This document shows positions 19,663 through 27,958 of a stretch of 64,000 nucleotides of DNA, piece after piece. This DNA comes from Halomonas alkalisoli (lineage in GTDB: Bacteria; Pseudomonadota; Gammaproteobacteria; Pseudomonadales; Halomonadaceae), in assembly GCF_021412585.1 (NCBI RefSeq), contig NZ_JAKCMI010000029.1, positions 1 through 64,000 of the forward strand, given 5' to 3'. Each line of letters begins with the position of its first letter. The first letter of the stretch is position 1. The position numbers and the translations under genes were made by a program. The notes under the pieces were generated by a model, which ran no database searches, was not told where the DNA came from, and saw only the letters and a program-made list of their open reading frames with translations.

Positions 19663-20835
19663 TCATTCCTCGCTACTTTTCACGACAGGCAGGCTCAGGT
19701 CGTAGACGTCCATCATCTGCTCGGAGCGGTGGCCGCTGGCAGCCTGCTTTTCACCCCTGGTCCCTTTCGTATCTGTGATCCCTTTGCGCTTGAGGTCGTG
19801 CAGCCCGAAGCGCTCCTCGGCGCTGATTGTTTCGTCGGAAAGTGCGAGCCGGATGAAGCGCTGCCAGGCGGAATCGAATCCGCTCTTGCGCAGGGCATCG
19901 CCGCTGCGGGAAACGATGAGCGGGCGGCGTTCAGGTAGTAGCGGCAGGGCCCGGGCTCTGCGCTCCCAGATATCGGCACGCCTTTGTTGGGCAGCGGTGA
20001 CGGCAGCGCGCAGGCGCGGTGTCCAGCCGACGATGTTGTCGCGGCTGCCCTTGCGGCGGTTGGTGCGCAGGCCCTGCTCAGTGACGTGGGCGTCTGTGAG
20101 GGTCACGACTTCGATGCCACGCAGGCGGCAGAGGTACGCGATCTCCATCACGATCCATAGGTAGGTGGGGCAGCTGCCGGCCTGGCCGCGCTTCGGGTAG
20201 TCGTCGCCCCGTTCCTGGGCCCGGGCGATCAGCCGCGACATCACCACCGTTTCCGGCAGCCGGCGCTGCTGGCGTTCCTTGGCGGGTTCCACGCCCTGGG
20301 CGGGGTTGTCGTCGCAGTAGCCGCGGTTCTTTCCCCAGCGGAACAGGCGGCGAAGGTAGCGCAGCACGGCGTTGGCCTTGCTGGGTGTGCCTTCGTCGGC
20401 AATACGATCAATGAGTCGCTGGATCACAGCACTGGTGAGCTTGCGGGTGGTGAGCTCGCCGAAGGTGCCGATGCGCGTGGGCTGCTCGAGCAGGGCCTTT
20501 CGCGTGTACTCGTAGCCATCGCGGGACTTCTTGCTGAGTGCCTTGAACTGGGCGCTGTCGTGGAAGGCTTGAGCGAGCCAGCGCAGCTTGTGGCGGTCGA
20601 CTTGGGTGAGATCTTCGGCGAGCCTATGAAGCTCGGCCAGGGTGGCGCGTGCCGTGGCGATGTTCTTCCTTCGCTGGCGGTCGCCGTCCTGGTAGAGCAT
20701 GTACCAGTTGCCACGCCCGCGGTGGTCGAAGTAGACCCCGTCGGGCAACTTGGCCTGATCGATGTGGGCGGGAATGTTCGGGTTGTGGCCGCGCTTGCGG
20801 CCACGCTTGGCGGGTGGTGGGCTCGGTGGGTTCAT
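19663..20835 (-). CDS. int: Phage tyrosine integrase
   Basis: This 390-residue site-specific recombinase begins with a basic region (AKRGRKRGHNPN) and an arm-binding-like segment LPDGVYFDHRGRGNWYM. The core-binding helices lie around 110-200. The catalytic domain has Arg in YLCRLRGIEVVTLT, the HDLKRKG box (Lys at the usual second Arg position, common in this phage subgroup), HRS, and the Tyr nucleophile in MMDVYDLS. It starts inside the upstream small gene by 4 bp and ends 150 bp from attL. Confidence 0.93.
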   Translation of the reverse strand: MNPPSPPPAKRGRKRGHNPNIPAHIDQAKLPDGVYFDHRGRGNWYMLYQDGDRQRRKNIATARATLAELHRLAEDLTQVDRHKLRWLAQAFHDSAQFKALSKKSRDGYEYTRKALLEQPTRIGTFGELTTRKLTSAVIQRLIDRIADEGTPSKANAVLRYLRRLFRWGKNRGYCDDNPAQGVEPAKERQQRRLPETVVMSRLIARAQERGDDYPKRGQAGSCPTYLWIVMEIAYLCRLRGIEVVTLTDAHVTEQGLRTNRRKGSRDNIVGWTPRLRAAVTAAQQRRADIWERRARALPLLPERRPLIVSRSGDALRKSGFDSAWQRFIRLALSDETISAEERFGLHDLKRKGITDTKGTRGEKQAASGHRSEQMMDVYDLSLPVVKSSEE

Positions 20836-21044
20836 AGAATTCTTGGATCGTAGCTGTCGTCGTTCTGCGCATGGGGAGTGAGTCCACCCGCCTGGTTGAC
20901 CAGGTCGATGGTGGTCCAGGGGCCGAGGCGCCCCCGAAATACCTTCACGCCCTGCTCGACAAGGCAGCGCTCGATGTCGGCCGGCCGCTGGTAGCCGGTG
21001 ATTGCGCGCAGGTCCTCGCAGGATAGTACGTTTGGGCTACCCAT
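20832..21044 (-). CDS. DUF4224-like small protein, possible excisionase
   Basis: This 70-residue protein starts MGSPNVLSCEDLRAITGYQRPADIERCLVEQG, matching the short DUF4224 pattern (LTGY, then a GRLGPW turn) found next to phage integrases. It overlaps int by 4 bp. Its position suggests a recombination directionality factor, but this is not shown. The ATG at 21044 is chosen because upstream residues are not conserved-looking. Confidence 0.7.
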   Translation of the reverse strand: MGSPNVLSCEDLRAITGYQRPADIERCLVEQGVKVFRGRLGPWTTIDLVNQAGGLTPHAQNDDSYDPRIL

Positions 21045-21219
21045 GGCGTGGCGCTCCCCTCCGCTTAATGCCACCAGGTGGCACCCAGCCGGTGACGGTG
21101 GCCAGACGGTCGCAGCGATCCTGAGCGATGACATGGGCGGTACGCTCGCGGAGCTTGGTTCGGCGCGCCTGTTTCAGGTGCTCGTGAAAGTTGGTGAGAA
21201 TTGGTGAGAAGAGTGGCAT
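21037..21219 (-). CDS. Small basic phage protein, unknown
   Basis: This 60-residue basic protein (MPLFSPILTNFHEHLKQARR...) overlaps the next gene by 8 bp and begins 1 bp after the stop of the preceding gene. The tight packing supports it being real. No domain was recognised. Confidence 0.5.
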   Translation of the reverse strand: MPLFSPILTNFHEHLKQARRTKLRERTAHVIAQDRCDRLATVTGWVPPGGIKRRGAPRHG

Positions 21220-21220
21220 G

Positions 21221-21376
21221 TCAGCGGCCCTTGTCTGCTTGGCGAAGCTGTCTGCGTGTAGCGGTCATCAAGTCCATAGCCACCCATAGCAGGGCGAATT
21301 GCCACCAGGTCATATTGGTGTGCAGAGCGATCGCCAATGCGGCGGCAAGTGCCGCTATTTCAGGTATCCAGCGCAT
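21221..21376 (-). CDS. Small membrane protein, unknown
   Basis: This 51-residue frame reads MRWIPEIAALAAALAIALHT then NMTWWQFALLWVAMDLMTATRR and a charged tail ending ADKGR. It has two short hydrophobic segments. Its start overlaps the stop of the coiled-coil gene (TGATG), as expected for translational coupling in the leftward operon. Function is unknown. Confidence 0.6.
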   Translation of the reverse strand: MRWIPEIAALAAALAIALHTNMTWWQFALLWVAMDLMTATRRQLRQADKGR

Positions 21377-21966
21377 CAGCGGCCTCCCTCAGCTTGGCGG
21401 CGTTTCTCGCGGGCCCCGCAGCGTAGCCAGTTAGCCATCTGGTGCATGTCGGCAACGCAGTCGTCAGCGGCTTCTTCGAGTGCCTCGGCTTGCTTCTCGG
21501 CGATCAGTTTGCGAAGTGCCGGCGTGCTTGCCTTTGCCTTATGACGTAGATCGATCGCTCGCTTCTCGAGGCGGTTAGCGTCGACCTGGTCAAACATCTC
21601 GGGGAATTCTTCTTCGAGGATTTCGGCCTGTGCGAGGGCTTTGAAGCTTGTGAGCTGGCTGGTTGGAGCGTCGAGCAAGAGTTTCCGGGCTTGATCAATT
21701 CGCCACTCTGCATCATACGGCGCAGACAAAGCCCTTATCGCTTGCTCACCTTTGGCGGCTAATGCGGCCGCCTCTCCCTCTGCCCGATTGACTCGTGACT
21801 CCAATGTGTCTAGAACGCCTCGCATATTGGCAAGCGCATCTTTCAGTGCGGCGCTTTCTTGCTCTAGTTCCTCCGCCCTGGCGAGGTGCTCCTGGGCCGC
21901 GCGGTAGGCGGCCTGAGCAGCTTGCTCGGCGCTCTGGTAGGTGATTCGCCATGCTTCGTAGATCAT
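21376..21966 (-). CDS. Coiled-coil phage protein, unknown
   Basis: This 196-residue protein is rich in Ala, Glu and Lys with heptad-like patterns (AEELEQESAALKDALANMRG, ESRVNRAEGEAAALAAKGEQ). It overlaps the methyltransferase gene by 4 bp. No known domain was recognised. It may be a structural or regulatory helical protein of the early region. Confidence 0.7.
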   Translation of the reverse strand: MIYEAWRITYQSAEQAAQAAYRAAQEHLARAEELEQESAALKDALANMRGVLDTLESRVNRAEGEAAALAAKGEQAIRALSAPYDAEWRIDQARKLLLDAPTSQLTSFKALAQAEILEEEFPEMFDQVDANRLEKRAIDLRHKAKASTPALRKLIAEKQAEALEEAADDCVADMHQMANWLRCGAREKRRQAEGGR

Positions 21967-23564
21967 GCAGCACCTCCAATCCGCTGCAGCGCGGGTACCT
22001 GGCTGTCGTTGGCTTCGGCGATGGCGGCCATTGGCAAGGGGCTGACGGAGTTACCGACCATGCGGGTCTGTGCGGTGGCGGTGATACGCCGGCCATCGTG
22101 GCCTCGATCGATGATGTAGGTGTCCGGAAATCCTTGGGCCCGATAGAGCTCTCGGCCCTTGAGCATGCGCAGGCAGATATCAACGATGACGTAGGGCGTG
22201 CCCTGGATCGTGGCCGTGACCAGTGCCAGGCGGTCGCGGGTTGTCAGGGTGTCCATCGGTTCGCGCAGATCCCTGGGCCCGCCCTTGCCGTAGTAGCTGA
22301 TCAGGAAGGCGGCAACGCGCAAGGCACCGGCTTCGACTTCGGGGGCCAGCTGGCACTCGACCAGGGCGTGATGCTCGCCGCCGGCAGTGATGGTCGCCAG
22401 TGGGTCGCGGATATCGGCGCCGATGCAGTTGCGGCGCAGCGTCGCCAGGTGAGCGGTAACCAGCTGCTGCTGGGTGCCTCTGCCGGTGATGGTGGTCAGC
22501 GGCTCACGCAGGTCTCGGCCCGGGCTTTCGTTATATCCGCCGTTCATCTGGGCCATGTAGGCGGTGGCCACCGCGAACGCGCCGCCACGTGGCCAGGCGG
22601 TGATGGTGCGCAGCGGCTCGTTTATCGACTGGACGATGTCGCTGGTACCGCCGTAGTTGGCGATAGGCACGATGAACGGCTCACCGGCCTCGATGACGAA
22701 CTTCTGGATGCCCTTGGCGATGCGTCGCAGGGTGTTTTCTGCCAGCGGCCGGGGGCGGTCGAAGATGCTGCGGGTGGGGATCGACCAATCAATGCACTCG
22801 GCAGCGGCTCTCCAGCGCTTCTGGCCCCGGCCCGGGCGCTTGTGATGCGTTGCCTTGGGCCAGACGATGGGCTGGCCGTCGCAGCGGGCCATCAGGTAGA
22901 GGCGCTCGCGGGTAGTGGGGGCGCCGTGGTCGCAGGCGGCGATGGTCCGCCACTGCACCTGGTAGCCGAGCCGTCGCAGGCCCTCGACGAAGTGCCGCCA
23001 GTTGTGCCCACGCCGAGCCCTGTCCGGTACCAGGAACTGTTCCTGCACTGGTACTCGCTCGCCAGGGGCGGCAATGGTGCCATCGATCTTGATCACCCGG
23101 CCGGTTTCCTTGCAGCGCTTGGCGATCAGCGGGCTCCATTGCAGGATCTGCTCAACGTTCTCGAGCGAGATCCGCCTTGGCCGCGCCAGGCCTGCCCACT
23201 TGTGCACCACCCAACTGAGCGAACGGATCGCGCGCTTGCGAGGTTGGCCGCCGCGGGCCTGGCTGTGGTGAGTGCAGTCGGGGCTGGCGTGCAGCCAGCC
23301 CACCGGGCGGCCTCCAGTTGCCTCGAGGGGATCGACCTCGTAGACGTCACTGAGGTAGTGCTTGGCGCCAGGGTGGTTGGCCTGGTGCATGCTGATCGCG
23401 TCGGCGTCGTGATTGATGGCGACGTGCACCGGGCGTTTGAGGCCCATCTCGAGCCCGGTGCTGGCCCCGCCGCCGCCAGCAAACAGGTCGACGTTGATCT
23501 CGCCCTGGTAGTCCAGGGCGAACTGGTGGCGCCAGGCTAGGTTGGCGGGAGGGTTGGCGGTCAT
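21963..23564 (-). CDS. Phage DNA (cytosine-5) methyltransferase
   Basis: This 533-residue enzyme has C5-methyltransferase motifs in order: I (VDLFAGGGGASTGLEMG), IV (ASPDCTHHS, with the catalytic Cys), VI (SLENVEQ), VIII (TTRERLYLMARCDG), and the C-terminal motif near RMVGNSVSPLPMAAIAEA. The region before the last motif contains about four degenerate repeats of the form REPLxTIT...LVTA, in place of a simple recognition domain. It probably protects phage DNA from host restriction. No cognate nuclease is present. Confidence 0.88.
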   Translation of the reverse strand: MTANPPANLAWRHQFALDYQGEINVDLFAGGGGASTGLEMGLKRPVHVAINHDADAISMHQANHPGAKHYLSDVYEVDPLEATGGRPVGWLHASPDCTHHSQARGGQPRKRAIRSLSWVVHKWAGLARPRRISLENVEQILQWSPLIAKRCKETGRVIKIDGTIAAPGERVPVQEQFLVPDRARRGHNWRHFVEGLRRLGYQVQWRTIAACDHGAPTTRERLYLMARCDGQPIVWPKATHHKRPGRGQKRWRAAAECIDWSIPTRSIFDRPRPLAENTLRRIAKGIQKFVIEAGEPFIVPIANYGGTSDIVQSINEPLRTITAWPRGGAFAVATAYMAQMNGGYNESPGRDLREPLTTITGRGTQQQLVTAHLATLRRNCIGADIRDPLATITAGGEHHALVECQLAPEVEAGALRVAAFLISYYGKGGPRDLREPMDTLTTRDRLALVTATIQGTPYVIVDICLRMLKGRELYRAQGFPDTYIIDRGHDGRRITATAQTRMVGNSVSPLPMAAIAEANDSQVPALQRIGGAA

Positions 23565-23914
23565 GCACCACCTCCTGCCGCGATGATCACGGCCTGCACC
23601 CTGGCGAGGGTGTCGGTTGAGATACAGCCGTTTGTGCGGCGCATCTCGGTGCGGATCTGCAGCAGTACCTCGCGCATCTCACGGACATGGGCGATCAGCT
23701 CGGGTTGCATCATCTTGCCGAGTGGGTCGCCGGCAGCGACGCGGATATCGAAAGTCAGGCCGAGAAGGCAGGTGTTGTCGTGGTTGGCCTCTTCGAAGTA
23801 GCGTGCAGCGGCGTCCGCCACTTTACGGGCCTGCGGATCGCTCTCGTGCCAGGCCATGCCGAGGGTGTTGGTGACCAGATCGTTGGCCCAGCGGTCGCGT
23901 TGCTGTTCGTTCAT
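23561..23914 (-). CDS. Phage early protein, unknown
   Basis: This 117-residue protein (MNEQQRDRWANDLVTNTLGM...) overlaps its downstream and upstream neighbours by 4 bp each. It is acidic and helical, with a segment LIAHVREMREVLLQIRTEMRR. No domain was recognised. The start at 23914 is set by the overlap; an upstream extension of 100 residues in the frame is low-complexity and unlikely. Confidence 0.7.
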   Translation of the reverse strand: MNEQQRDRWANDLVTNTLGMAWHESDPQARKVADAAARYFEEANHDNTCLLGLTFDIRVAAGDPLGKMMQPELIAHVREMREVLLQIRTEMRRTNGCISTDTLARVQAVIIAAGGGA

Positions 23915-24105
23915 GACTGCTGGCCCTCCTTGGGGCTGGCTGGGTGGCGTTTCAGCACCTTGTCCAGGAGGTCCACGGCGGTGATGCCGGCGGAGGGCAT
24001 GGGGGTGTCGCCGATCGTGTCGCGGACGGCCTTCAGGTCGGCACGCAGCCGCTCGTAGCTTGCCTCGAAGTTGGCCGGGTCCTGACGGGTGGGGGGCTTG
24101 ATCAT
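23911..24105 (-). CDS. Small phage early protein, unknown
   Basis: This 64-residue protein (MIKPPTRQDPANFEASYERL...) has an amphipathic middle helix. It overlaps both neighbours by 4 bp in the leftward operon. Function is unknown. Confidence 0.65.
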   Translation of the reverse strand: MIKPPTRQDPANFEASYERLRADLKAVRDTIGDTPMPSAGITAVDLLDKVLKRHPASPKEGQQS

Positions 24106-24560
24106 GACGGTTGGCCCTCCGACTCAATCGGCAGCGAAGGCACGCCATCCATGTAGGCAAACATCTCTGCCAGGCTGTCCTCGTCAGCCTCGCGGAAGCG
24201 CTCAAAGGCAACATGGGCGGCGCCCTTCAGGACCGTGGGCGTCATGGCGGCGACCAGATCGTCGGTGAGATCCGGCGGTTGTTGGTTATGGTCGAGCAGG
24301 GGAACTCTGGCGAGGCAGCGGCCGGTGCGTGCCTCGGTAACGTTGACCTGGTGCTCCCAGTTGCTGATGAGGTCGTCGCCTACGTGCTCAAGCCAAGCAA
24401 ACGCCTCGATCCTGCGTCCGGCCAGGTCGCCCTCGGCCACCTCCATGCTCAGGTCGCCCAGTGCCTTCACGTCGTGTACGCCACTTCCGCCAACAATGCT
24501 GATCCTGCGCATGTGCGGCGCGCCTTCGTCGATGGTTCGCGTGCTCTCGTGCAGCTTCAT
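24102..24560 (-). CDS. Phage early protein, unknown
   Basis: This 152-residue protein begins MKLHESTRTIDEGAPHMRRI and contains a GGSGVHDVKALGDLS segment. It is acidic and has no recognised catalytic motif. It is coupled by 4-bp overlaps on both sides, supporting translation as part of the operon. Confidence 0.65.
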   Translation of the reverse strand: MKLHESTRTIDEGAPHMRRISIVGGSGVHDVKALGDLSMEVAEGDLAGRRIEAFAWLEHVGDDLISNWEHQVNVTEARTGRCLARVPLLDHNQQPPDLTDDLVAAMTPTVLKGAAHVAFERFREADEDSLAEMFAYMDGVPSLPIESEGQPS

Positions 24561-24802
24561 CCCCGGCCCCCTTTCCCGTAGGCCTCAAGGGCTTTCTGCA
24601 GGCCTTCCTGCTGGCCGAACTCGCGGATGTTGTTACGGATATCCCTGGGCGACATCCAGAGTTCATCCATGTCACCTTCGCTGTATGTAACCTCGACCCG
24701 GGCGGCCTCGGCGCCGCGGCTGGCACGGCGCGGGTTGAACTCGATCAGGCGGAACTGGGGGAAGATCGGGCCGGGATTGGTCGCTTGCTGGAGGTGGTTC
24801 AT
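24557..24802 (-). CDS. Small phage early protein, unknown
   Basis: This 81-residue protein (MNHLQQATNPGPIFPQFRLI...) has a conserved-looking middle, SPRDIRNNIREFGQ. It overlaps the upstream gene by 4 bp, which fixes the start at 24802. Function is unknown. Confidence 0.62.
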   Translation of the reverse strand: MNHLQQATNPGPIFPQFRLIEFNPRRASRGAEAARVEVTYSEGDMDELWMSPRDIRNNIREFGQQEGLQKALEAYGKGGRG

Positions 24803-25419
24803 GCGGCACCTCCCTGCCGGGCAGCAGCACGATCGAGGCGTTCGATCTCGGCGAGGATCAGGGCGCCGGCCTTGACCAGGTTTCGGCGGGGGTCGCTGGG
24901 CTTCCACCATTTCCTATCCCATGGCCAGATGGCGGGGGCATTGTCGGTGCAGGTGTTCGCCGCTTGATAGGCATAGCTGGCCGCTGCGTAGGCCAACTCG
25001 GCGTGTTGGTATTCATCATCCCGTTCGCGGCTGAACCCTTCGGTGGAGAGCTGCCGCATGCGCTCGTGGTAGACGGCGAGATAAGAGGGATTGAGAGCGC
25101 TCTCCCGGCCGGCAAACGCCGAGTCAGCGCACAGCAGCAGCTGAGCGAACACGGTCTTGGCGCGCACGGCGACGCTGAATATCTCGCTGTCTTCGTTGTC
25201 GCCGCGGTAGATCTCAGTGAAGGCGGCGGGGTGCTGGAAGGTGAGCGAATCGATATAGGCCATGCTGTCGCGGCCGAAGGCGTCGGCTTCCTCCGGCTGC
25301 TCGATGGGGCAAGGCAGTTCCTGGAACTCGACGCTGACTTCGAACCCGAAGGGCTCCAGGGTCTCCTTGATGGGGCGCTCTTCAAACAGCGGATGATCAA
25401 GCAATTGGTGGTTGTGCAT
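24799..25419 (-). CDS. Phage early protein with C-terminal WPW...WKP domain
   Basis: This 206-residue protein ends with a segment seen in many phage proteins: AELAYAAASYAYQAA, then WPWDRKWWKPSDPRRNLVKAG and ALILAEIERLDR. That module occurs in early-region proteins of unknown role. The N-terminal half is acidic and unrecognised. Confidence 0.68.
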   Translation of the reverse strand: MHNHQLLDHPLFEERPIKETLEPFGFEVSVEFQELPCPIEQPEEADAFGRDSMAYIDSLTFQHPAAFTEIYRGDNEDSEIFSVAVRAKTVFAQLLLCADSAFAGRESALNPSYLAVYHERMRQLSTEGFSRERDDEYQHAELAYAAASYAYQAANTCTDNAPAIWPWDRKWWKPSDPRRNLVKAGALILAEIERLDRAAARQGGAA

Positions 25420-25468
25420 TTGGTGTGCTCCCTGGGTGGTGGACCGCTGACGACCTGGTGGGCAGTCG

Positions 25469-25783
25469 TCAGGCGGCGTAGTCGCGGAAGAGTCGGCCAG
25501 CGAGCTTGCCGGCCGGCGTGGCCAGCACCTGGCTGGCGACCTGCTTCCGTGTTGCCGGCGAGCGGCTCGCGGCGGTCTGGCGGTTGCGACGGCTGGTCGA
25601 TGCCATTTTGCCGGCGCGGCGCTTGCCTTCGGGCACCGCTTTGATCAGCTCGAGGCCCCGCTTGCCGTCGCAGTAGCGGCGCTGGATGGTGGCGTAGTTG
25701 TGGTCGTGGCGGATGGCCAGCTCCTGCAGGCTGACAAGCTCACCGGTTGCCGGGTCTTCCGTCATGTGTTTCGGGCGTGCCAT
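25469..25783 (-). CDS. Small basic phage protein, putative DNA-binding
   Basis: This 104-residue protein has a segment SLQELAIRHDHNYATIQRRYCDGKRG that looks like a helix-turn-helix, followed by a strongly basic stretch GKRRAGKMASTSRRNRQ. It may bind DNA. The start at 25783 follows a purine-rich site. Confidence 0.58.
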   Translation of the reverse strand: MARPKHMTEDPATGELVSLQELAIRHDHNYATIQRRYCDGKRGLELIKAVPEGKRRAGKMASTSRRNRQTAASRSPATRKQVASQVLATPAGKLAGRLFRDYAA

Positions 25784-25841
25784 GGCTGTGTCCTCTGCGG
25801 GGATCGGCCAGCATCGCCGGCCGGTCCCGTGGGGTGGTGGC

Positions 25842-26645
25842 TCACTGCTTGCTGAAGTTGCCGAGCAGCAGGGTGGCGTCGTCGTCCAGGTTGGCTCGCA
25901 GCACATCCTTGAAGTCCTTGGCGATCTCCTCCTTGATGCCTTCCAGGCCCATCACGCGCAGCTTGACCTTGGGCTTGTCGATGTCGGTGAGGATCGAGAC
26001 GCGCAGGTCGAAGGTGCGCAGCGGCAGTCCTTCATAGGGCAGGCAGGTGAGGCGGATCACCGCCGGGGTGTCGGTACCGGTGCTGGCGTCGATGGCATCG
26101 AGCCCGGTGCGCGTGGCGTTCCAGTCGCCCTCCTCGTGGGTGCGCTCGCTTGCGGCCTTGATCTCGATCTTGCGCACCATGTTGGCCAGCTGCTTGGGGC
26201 TGAGCAGGTTGCCATTGGTGCTCTCGCCCTCGATGTGGGCGTGCCAGTCCTCGATCCAGTGGGCGAGCTCCTTCTGGCCGAAGGCGTTTTCGTGGGCACT
26301 GAGCACAGCGCGGTAGGGTGCGGTCTTCTGCAGCGCCAGGCTGGCACGGTGCTCGGCGTGGCCGGGTGCCTCTGGGTTGCCCAGGTCAAAAAAGGCGATT
26401 GCATCCATGTCGTCGGTGTCGACGAATACCTCGGCCTCTAGCTGCTTGTTGGCGTACTCGGCGAAGTCCTCGATCGAGCGGGTGGAGAACACGCCCCGGT
26501 AGCGGCTGGGCGCCTCCTGATACTTCTCGAGGCTGGCCAGCTTGTAGCCTTCGGGCACGAGCATGGTGGGTACGTCGGTGCCGGGGTGGCCGATCTGCGA
26601 CGCCTGGACGAGCGCCTGGATCTTATCGATGGCTTGTGCATCCAT
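25842..26645 (-). CDS. DUF2303 (YfdQ-like) phage protein
   Basis: This 267-residue protein matches the DUF2303 family of prophage early proteins, including EKYQEAPSRYRGVFSTRSIEDFAEYAN (in part), HAEHRASLALQKTAPY and WIEDW. The family function is not established; members lie in recombination/early operons. It is followed by a 117-residue partner seen in many such operons. Confidence 0.8.
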   Translation of the reverse strand: MDAQAIDKIQALVQASQIGHPGTDVPTMLVPEGYKLASLEKYQEAPSRYRGVFSTRSIEDFAEYANKQLEAEVFVDTDDMDAIAFFDLGNPEAPGHAEHRASLALQKTAPYRAVLSAHENAFGQKELAHWIEDWHAHIEGESTNGNLLSPKQLANMVRKIEIKAASERTHEEGDWNATRTGLDAIDASTGTDTPAVIRLTCLPYEGLPLRTFDLRVSILTDIDKPKVKLRVMGLEGIKEEIAKDFKDVLRANLDDDATLLLGNFSKQ

Positions 26646-26705
26646 GTTTCAGGTTCCTGTGTGATTGCGGTTGGTGTGCGTGTGGTGGTGGGTTGGGCGC
26701 GGCGG

Positions 26706-27059
26706 TTAAGCGCGCTGGGTGGCGTTCGGCTGCTGGTCGAACTGGAACTTGCCCTGCTCTTCCGGGAACAGCGAAAGACCGTTACGACCTACGTGCAGCG
26801 GAGTCGAGGTGGTGTTCTCCTCGGTCTTCTTGCCCTTCGCTGTGGGCTGGATGAACGAAACCTTGTGGTCGCAGTTCACCTGGCGGCTCTCAGCTATGCG
26901 CTTGAAGCTCAGCTTGATGGTCACTTCGCCGGCCTTGCCGTGCTCGACGACGCCAAAGGCGACATCGGTCAGGGCGCGGGCGATCTTCTCGCGAAACACG
27001 CCGGCATCGAGATCGTCGAGCAGGGCGTTCACGTCGGTGTTGGTAGATTGCTGTGACAT
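26706..27059 (-). CDS. Phage early protein upstream of DUF2303 gene
   Basis: This 117-residue protein (MSQQSTNTDVNALLDDLDAG...) has a predicted mixed fold with GEVTIKLSFKRIAESRQVNC. It is commonly paired with DUF2303 genes. The close genomic link suggests a joint role, but no function is known. Confidence 0.65.
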   Translation of the reverse strand: MSQQSTNTDVNALLDDLDAGVFREKIARALTDVAFGVVEHGKAGEVTIKLSFKRIAESRQVNCDHKVSFIQPTAKGKKTEENTTSTPLHVGRNGLSLFPEEQGKFQFDQQPNATQRA

Positions 27060-27095
27060 GGTCTTTCTCCTACGTGGTGGTGGCCCGTGGGCCGG

Positions 27096-27500
27096 TTAGT
27101 CCGCGGTGGCCAAGGCCACCGTGCGGAATTCGGTTTCGGGTACCGCGTCGATCATCCGTTGCCGAAGCCGGCGTTTGTCTTCCGACGTGGTGTAGAGCAC
27201 CTGGCGTTGGGCGGCGGCATGGGTGGCGCGGGATTCGATGAGGGCGGCGAGCTGGTAGATGCAGACGTACGTCATCGCCTTGGCGCTATCGTCGAGGGTG
27301 ACCAGCGGCAGGGGGATGCGTCCGTCGCGCAGGGCCCGCTTGAAGGTTGCCTCGTTGAGATTGCGGAAGTACGCCTTGCGCACCGCATCAGGATCGATCA
27401 GCACGCCTCCGAACTGGCGGTAGAGCAGTGCGACGGTGCTTGTGTCGTCGGTCGGCTCCTCGCTGCCCAGGTGGCGGATGTCGACGTCAGGCTTGCTCAT
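27096..27500 (-). CDS. PrtN-like (pyocin activator family) regulator
   Basis: This 134-residue protein contains a PrtN-type segment: LYRQFGGVLIDPDAVRKAYF then EATFKRALRDGRIPLPLVTL and TYVCIYQLAALIESR. PrtN activates pyocin genes in Pseudomonas by binding P-box DNA. In this phage arm it may activate or tune other phage genes. It overlaps the KilAC-like gene by 14 bp. The target sites are not identified. Confidence 0.72.
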   Translation of the reverse strand: MSKPDVDIRHLGSEEPTDDTSTVALLYRQFGGVLIDPDAVRKAYFRNLNEATFKRALRDGRIPLPLVTLDDSAKAMTYVCIYQLAALIESRATHAAAQRQVLYTTSEDKRRLRQRMIDAVPETEFRTVALATAD

Positions 27501-27780
27501 CGTTGGCCGCCTCGCGGTCGGTGACGATCTGCCGGCCCAGGCGGGTGGCGATGTAGCGCAGCCCCTGATCTGTGATCAGCGTCTTGCCGTAGGGCACCGG
27601 TGAGCCCCTGCCGACGTGCTTATACTCCTTGAGTTTGACGACGAGCCGGCCGGCGCTGGTGTGGGCACGGGTGCCCAGGTTGCGGCTGTCGAGCATGCCG
27701 AGTTCGCGGAGCTCCTTGCAGAGTGTCGTTCGGCCGGTACCAAGCAGGGCGGCGGCTTGCTGGAGGGAGTATTGGGCCAT
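27487..27780 (-). CDS. KilAC-like antirepressor-type DNA-binding protein
   Basis: This 97-residue protein resembles the C-terminal KilAC domain of phage antirepressors: SLQQAAALLGTGRTTLCKEL (winged-helix start), then KTLITDQGLRYIATRL. It lacks the usual N-terminal Bro or KilA domain, so it is a stand-alone KilAC module. The start at 27780 fits the domain edge. Confidence 0.72.
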   Translation of the reverse strand: MAQYSLQQAAALLGTGRTTLCKELRELGMLDSRNLGTRAHTSAGRLVVKLKEYKHVGRGSPVPYGKTLITDQGLRYIATRLGRQIVTDREAANDEQA

Positions 27781-27781
27781 G

Positions 27782-27958
27782 TCAGAACCTCCTCTCGAGA
27801 TAGGTGCCCAGGAGGGCGGCAAACAGGAGAAGTGCGATCAGCACGAGCATGATGCCCAGCAGAATGGCGCTGCCCACGGCCAGGTCGCTTGCGTCTGCCG
27901 GGAGCAGGGCGACCAGCAGCGTGGCGAGGTAGTGGAAGGGGCTGAAGAAGTCGCTCAT
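27782..27958 (-). CDS. Small two-helix membrane protein, unknown
   Basis: This 58-residue frame reads MSDFFSPFHYLATLLVALLP then a second hydrophobic stretch SAILLGIMLVLIALLLFAAL and ends YLERRF. It ends 1 bp before the KilAC-like start codon and begins inside the preceding gene's stop (ATGA). The packing and clean hydrophobic profile support a real gene. Confidence 0.62.
   Translation of the reverse strand: MSDFFSPFHYLATLLVALLPADASDLAVGSAILLGIMLVLIALLLFAALLGTYLERRF

Noticed and set aside
21951..23540. A 529-residue plus-strand frame opposite the methyltransferase
   Set aside because: The minus strand carries all cytosine methyltransferase motifs; the plus frame has no domain and is a high-GC shadow.
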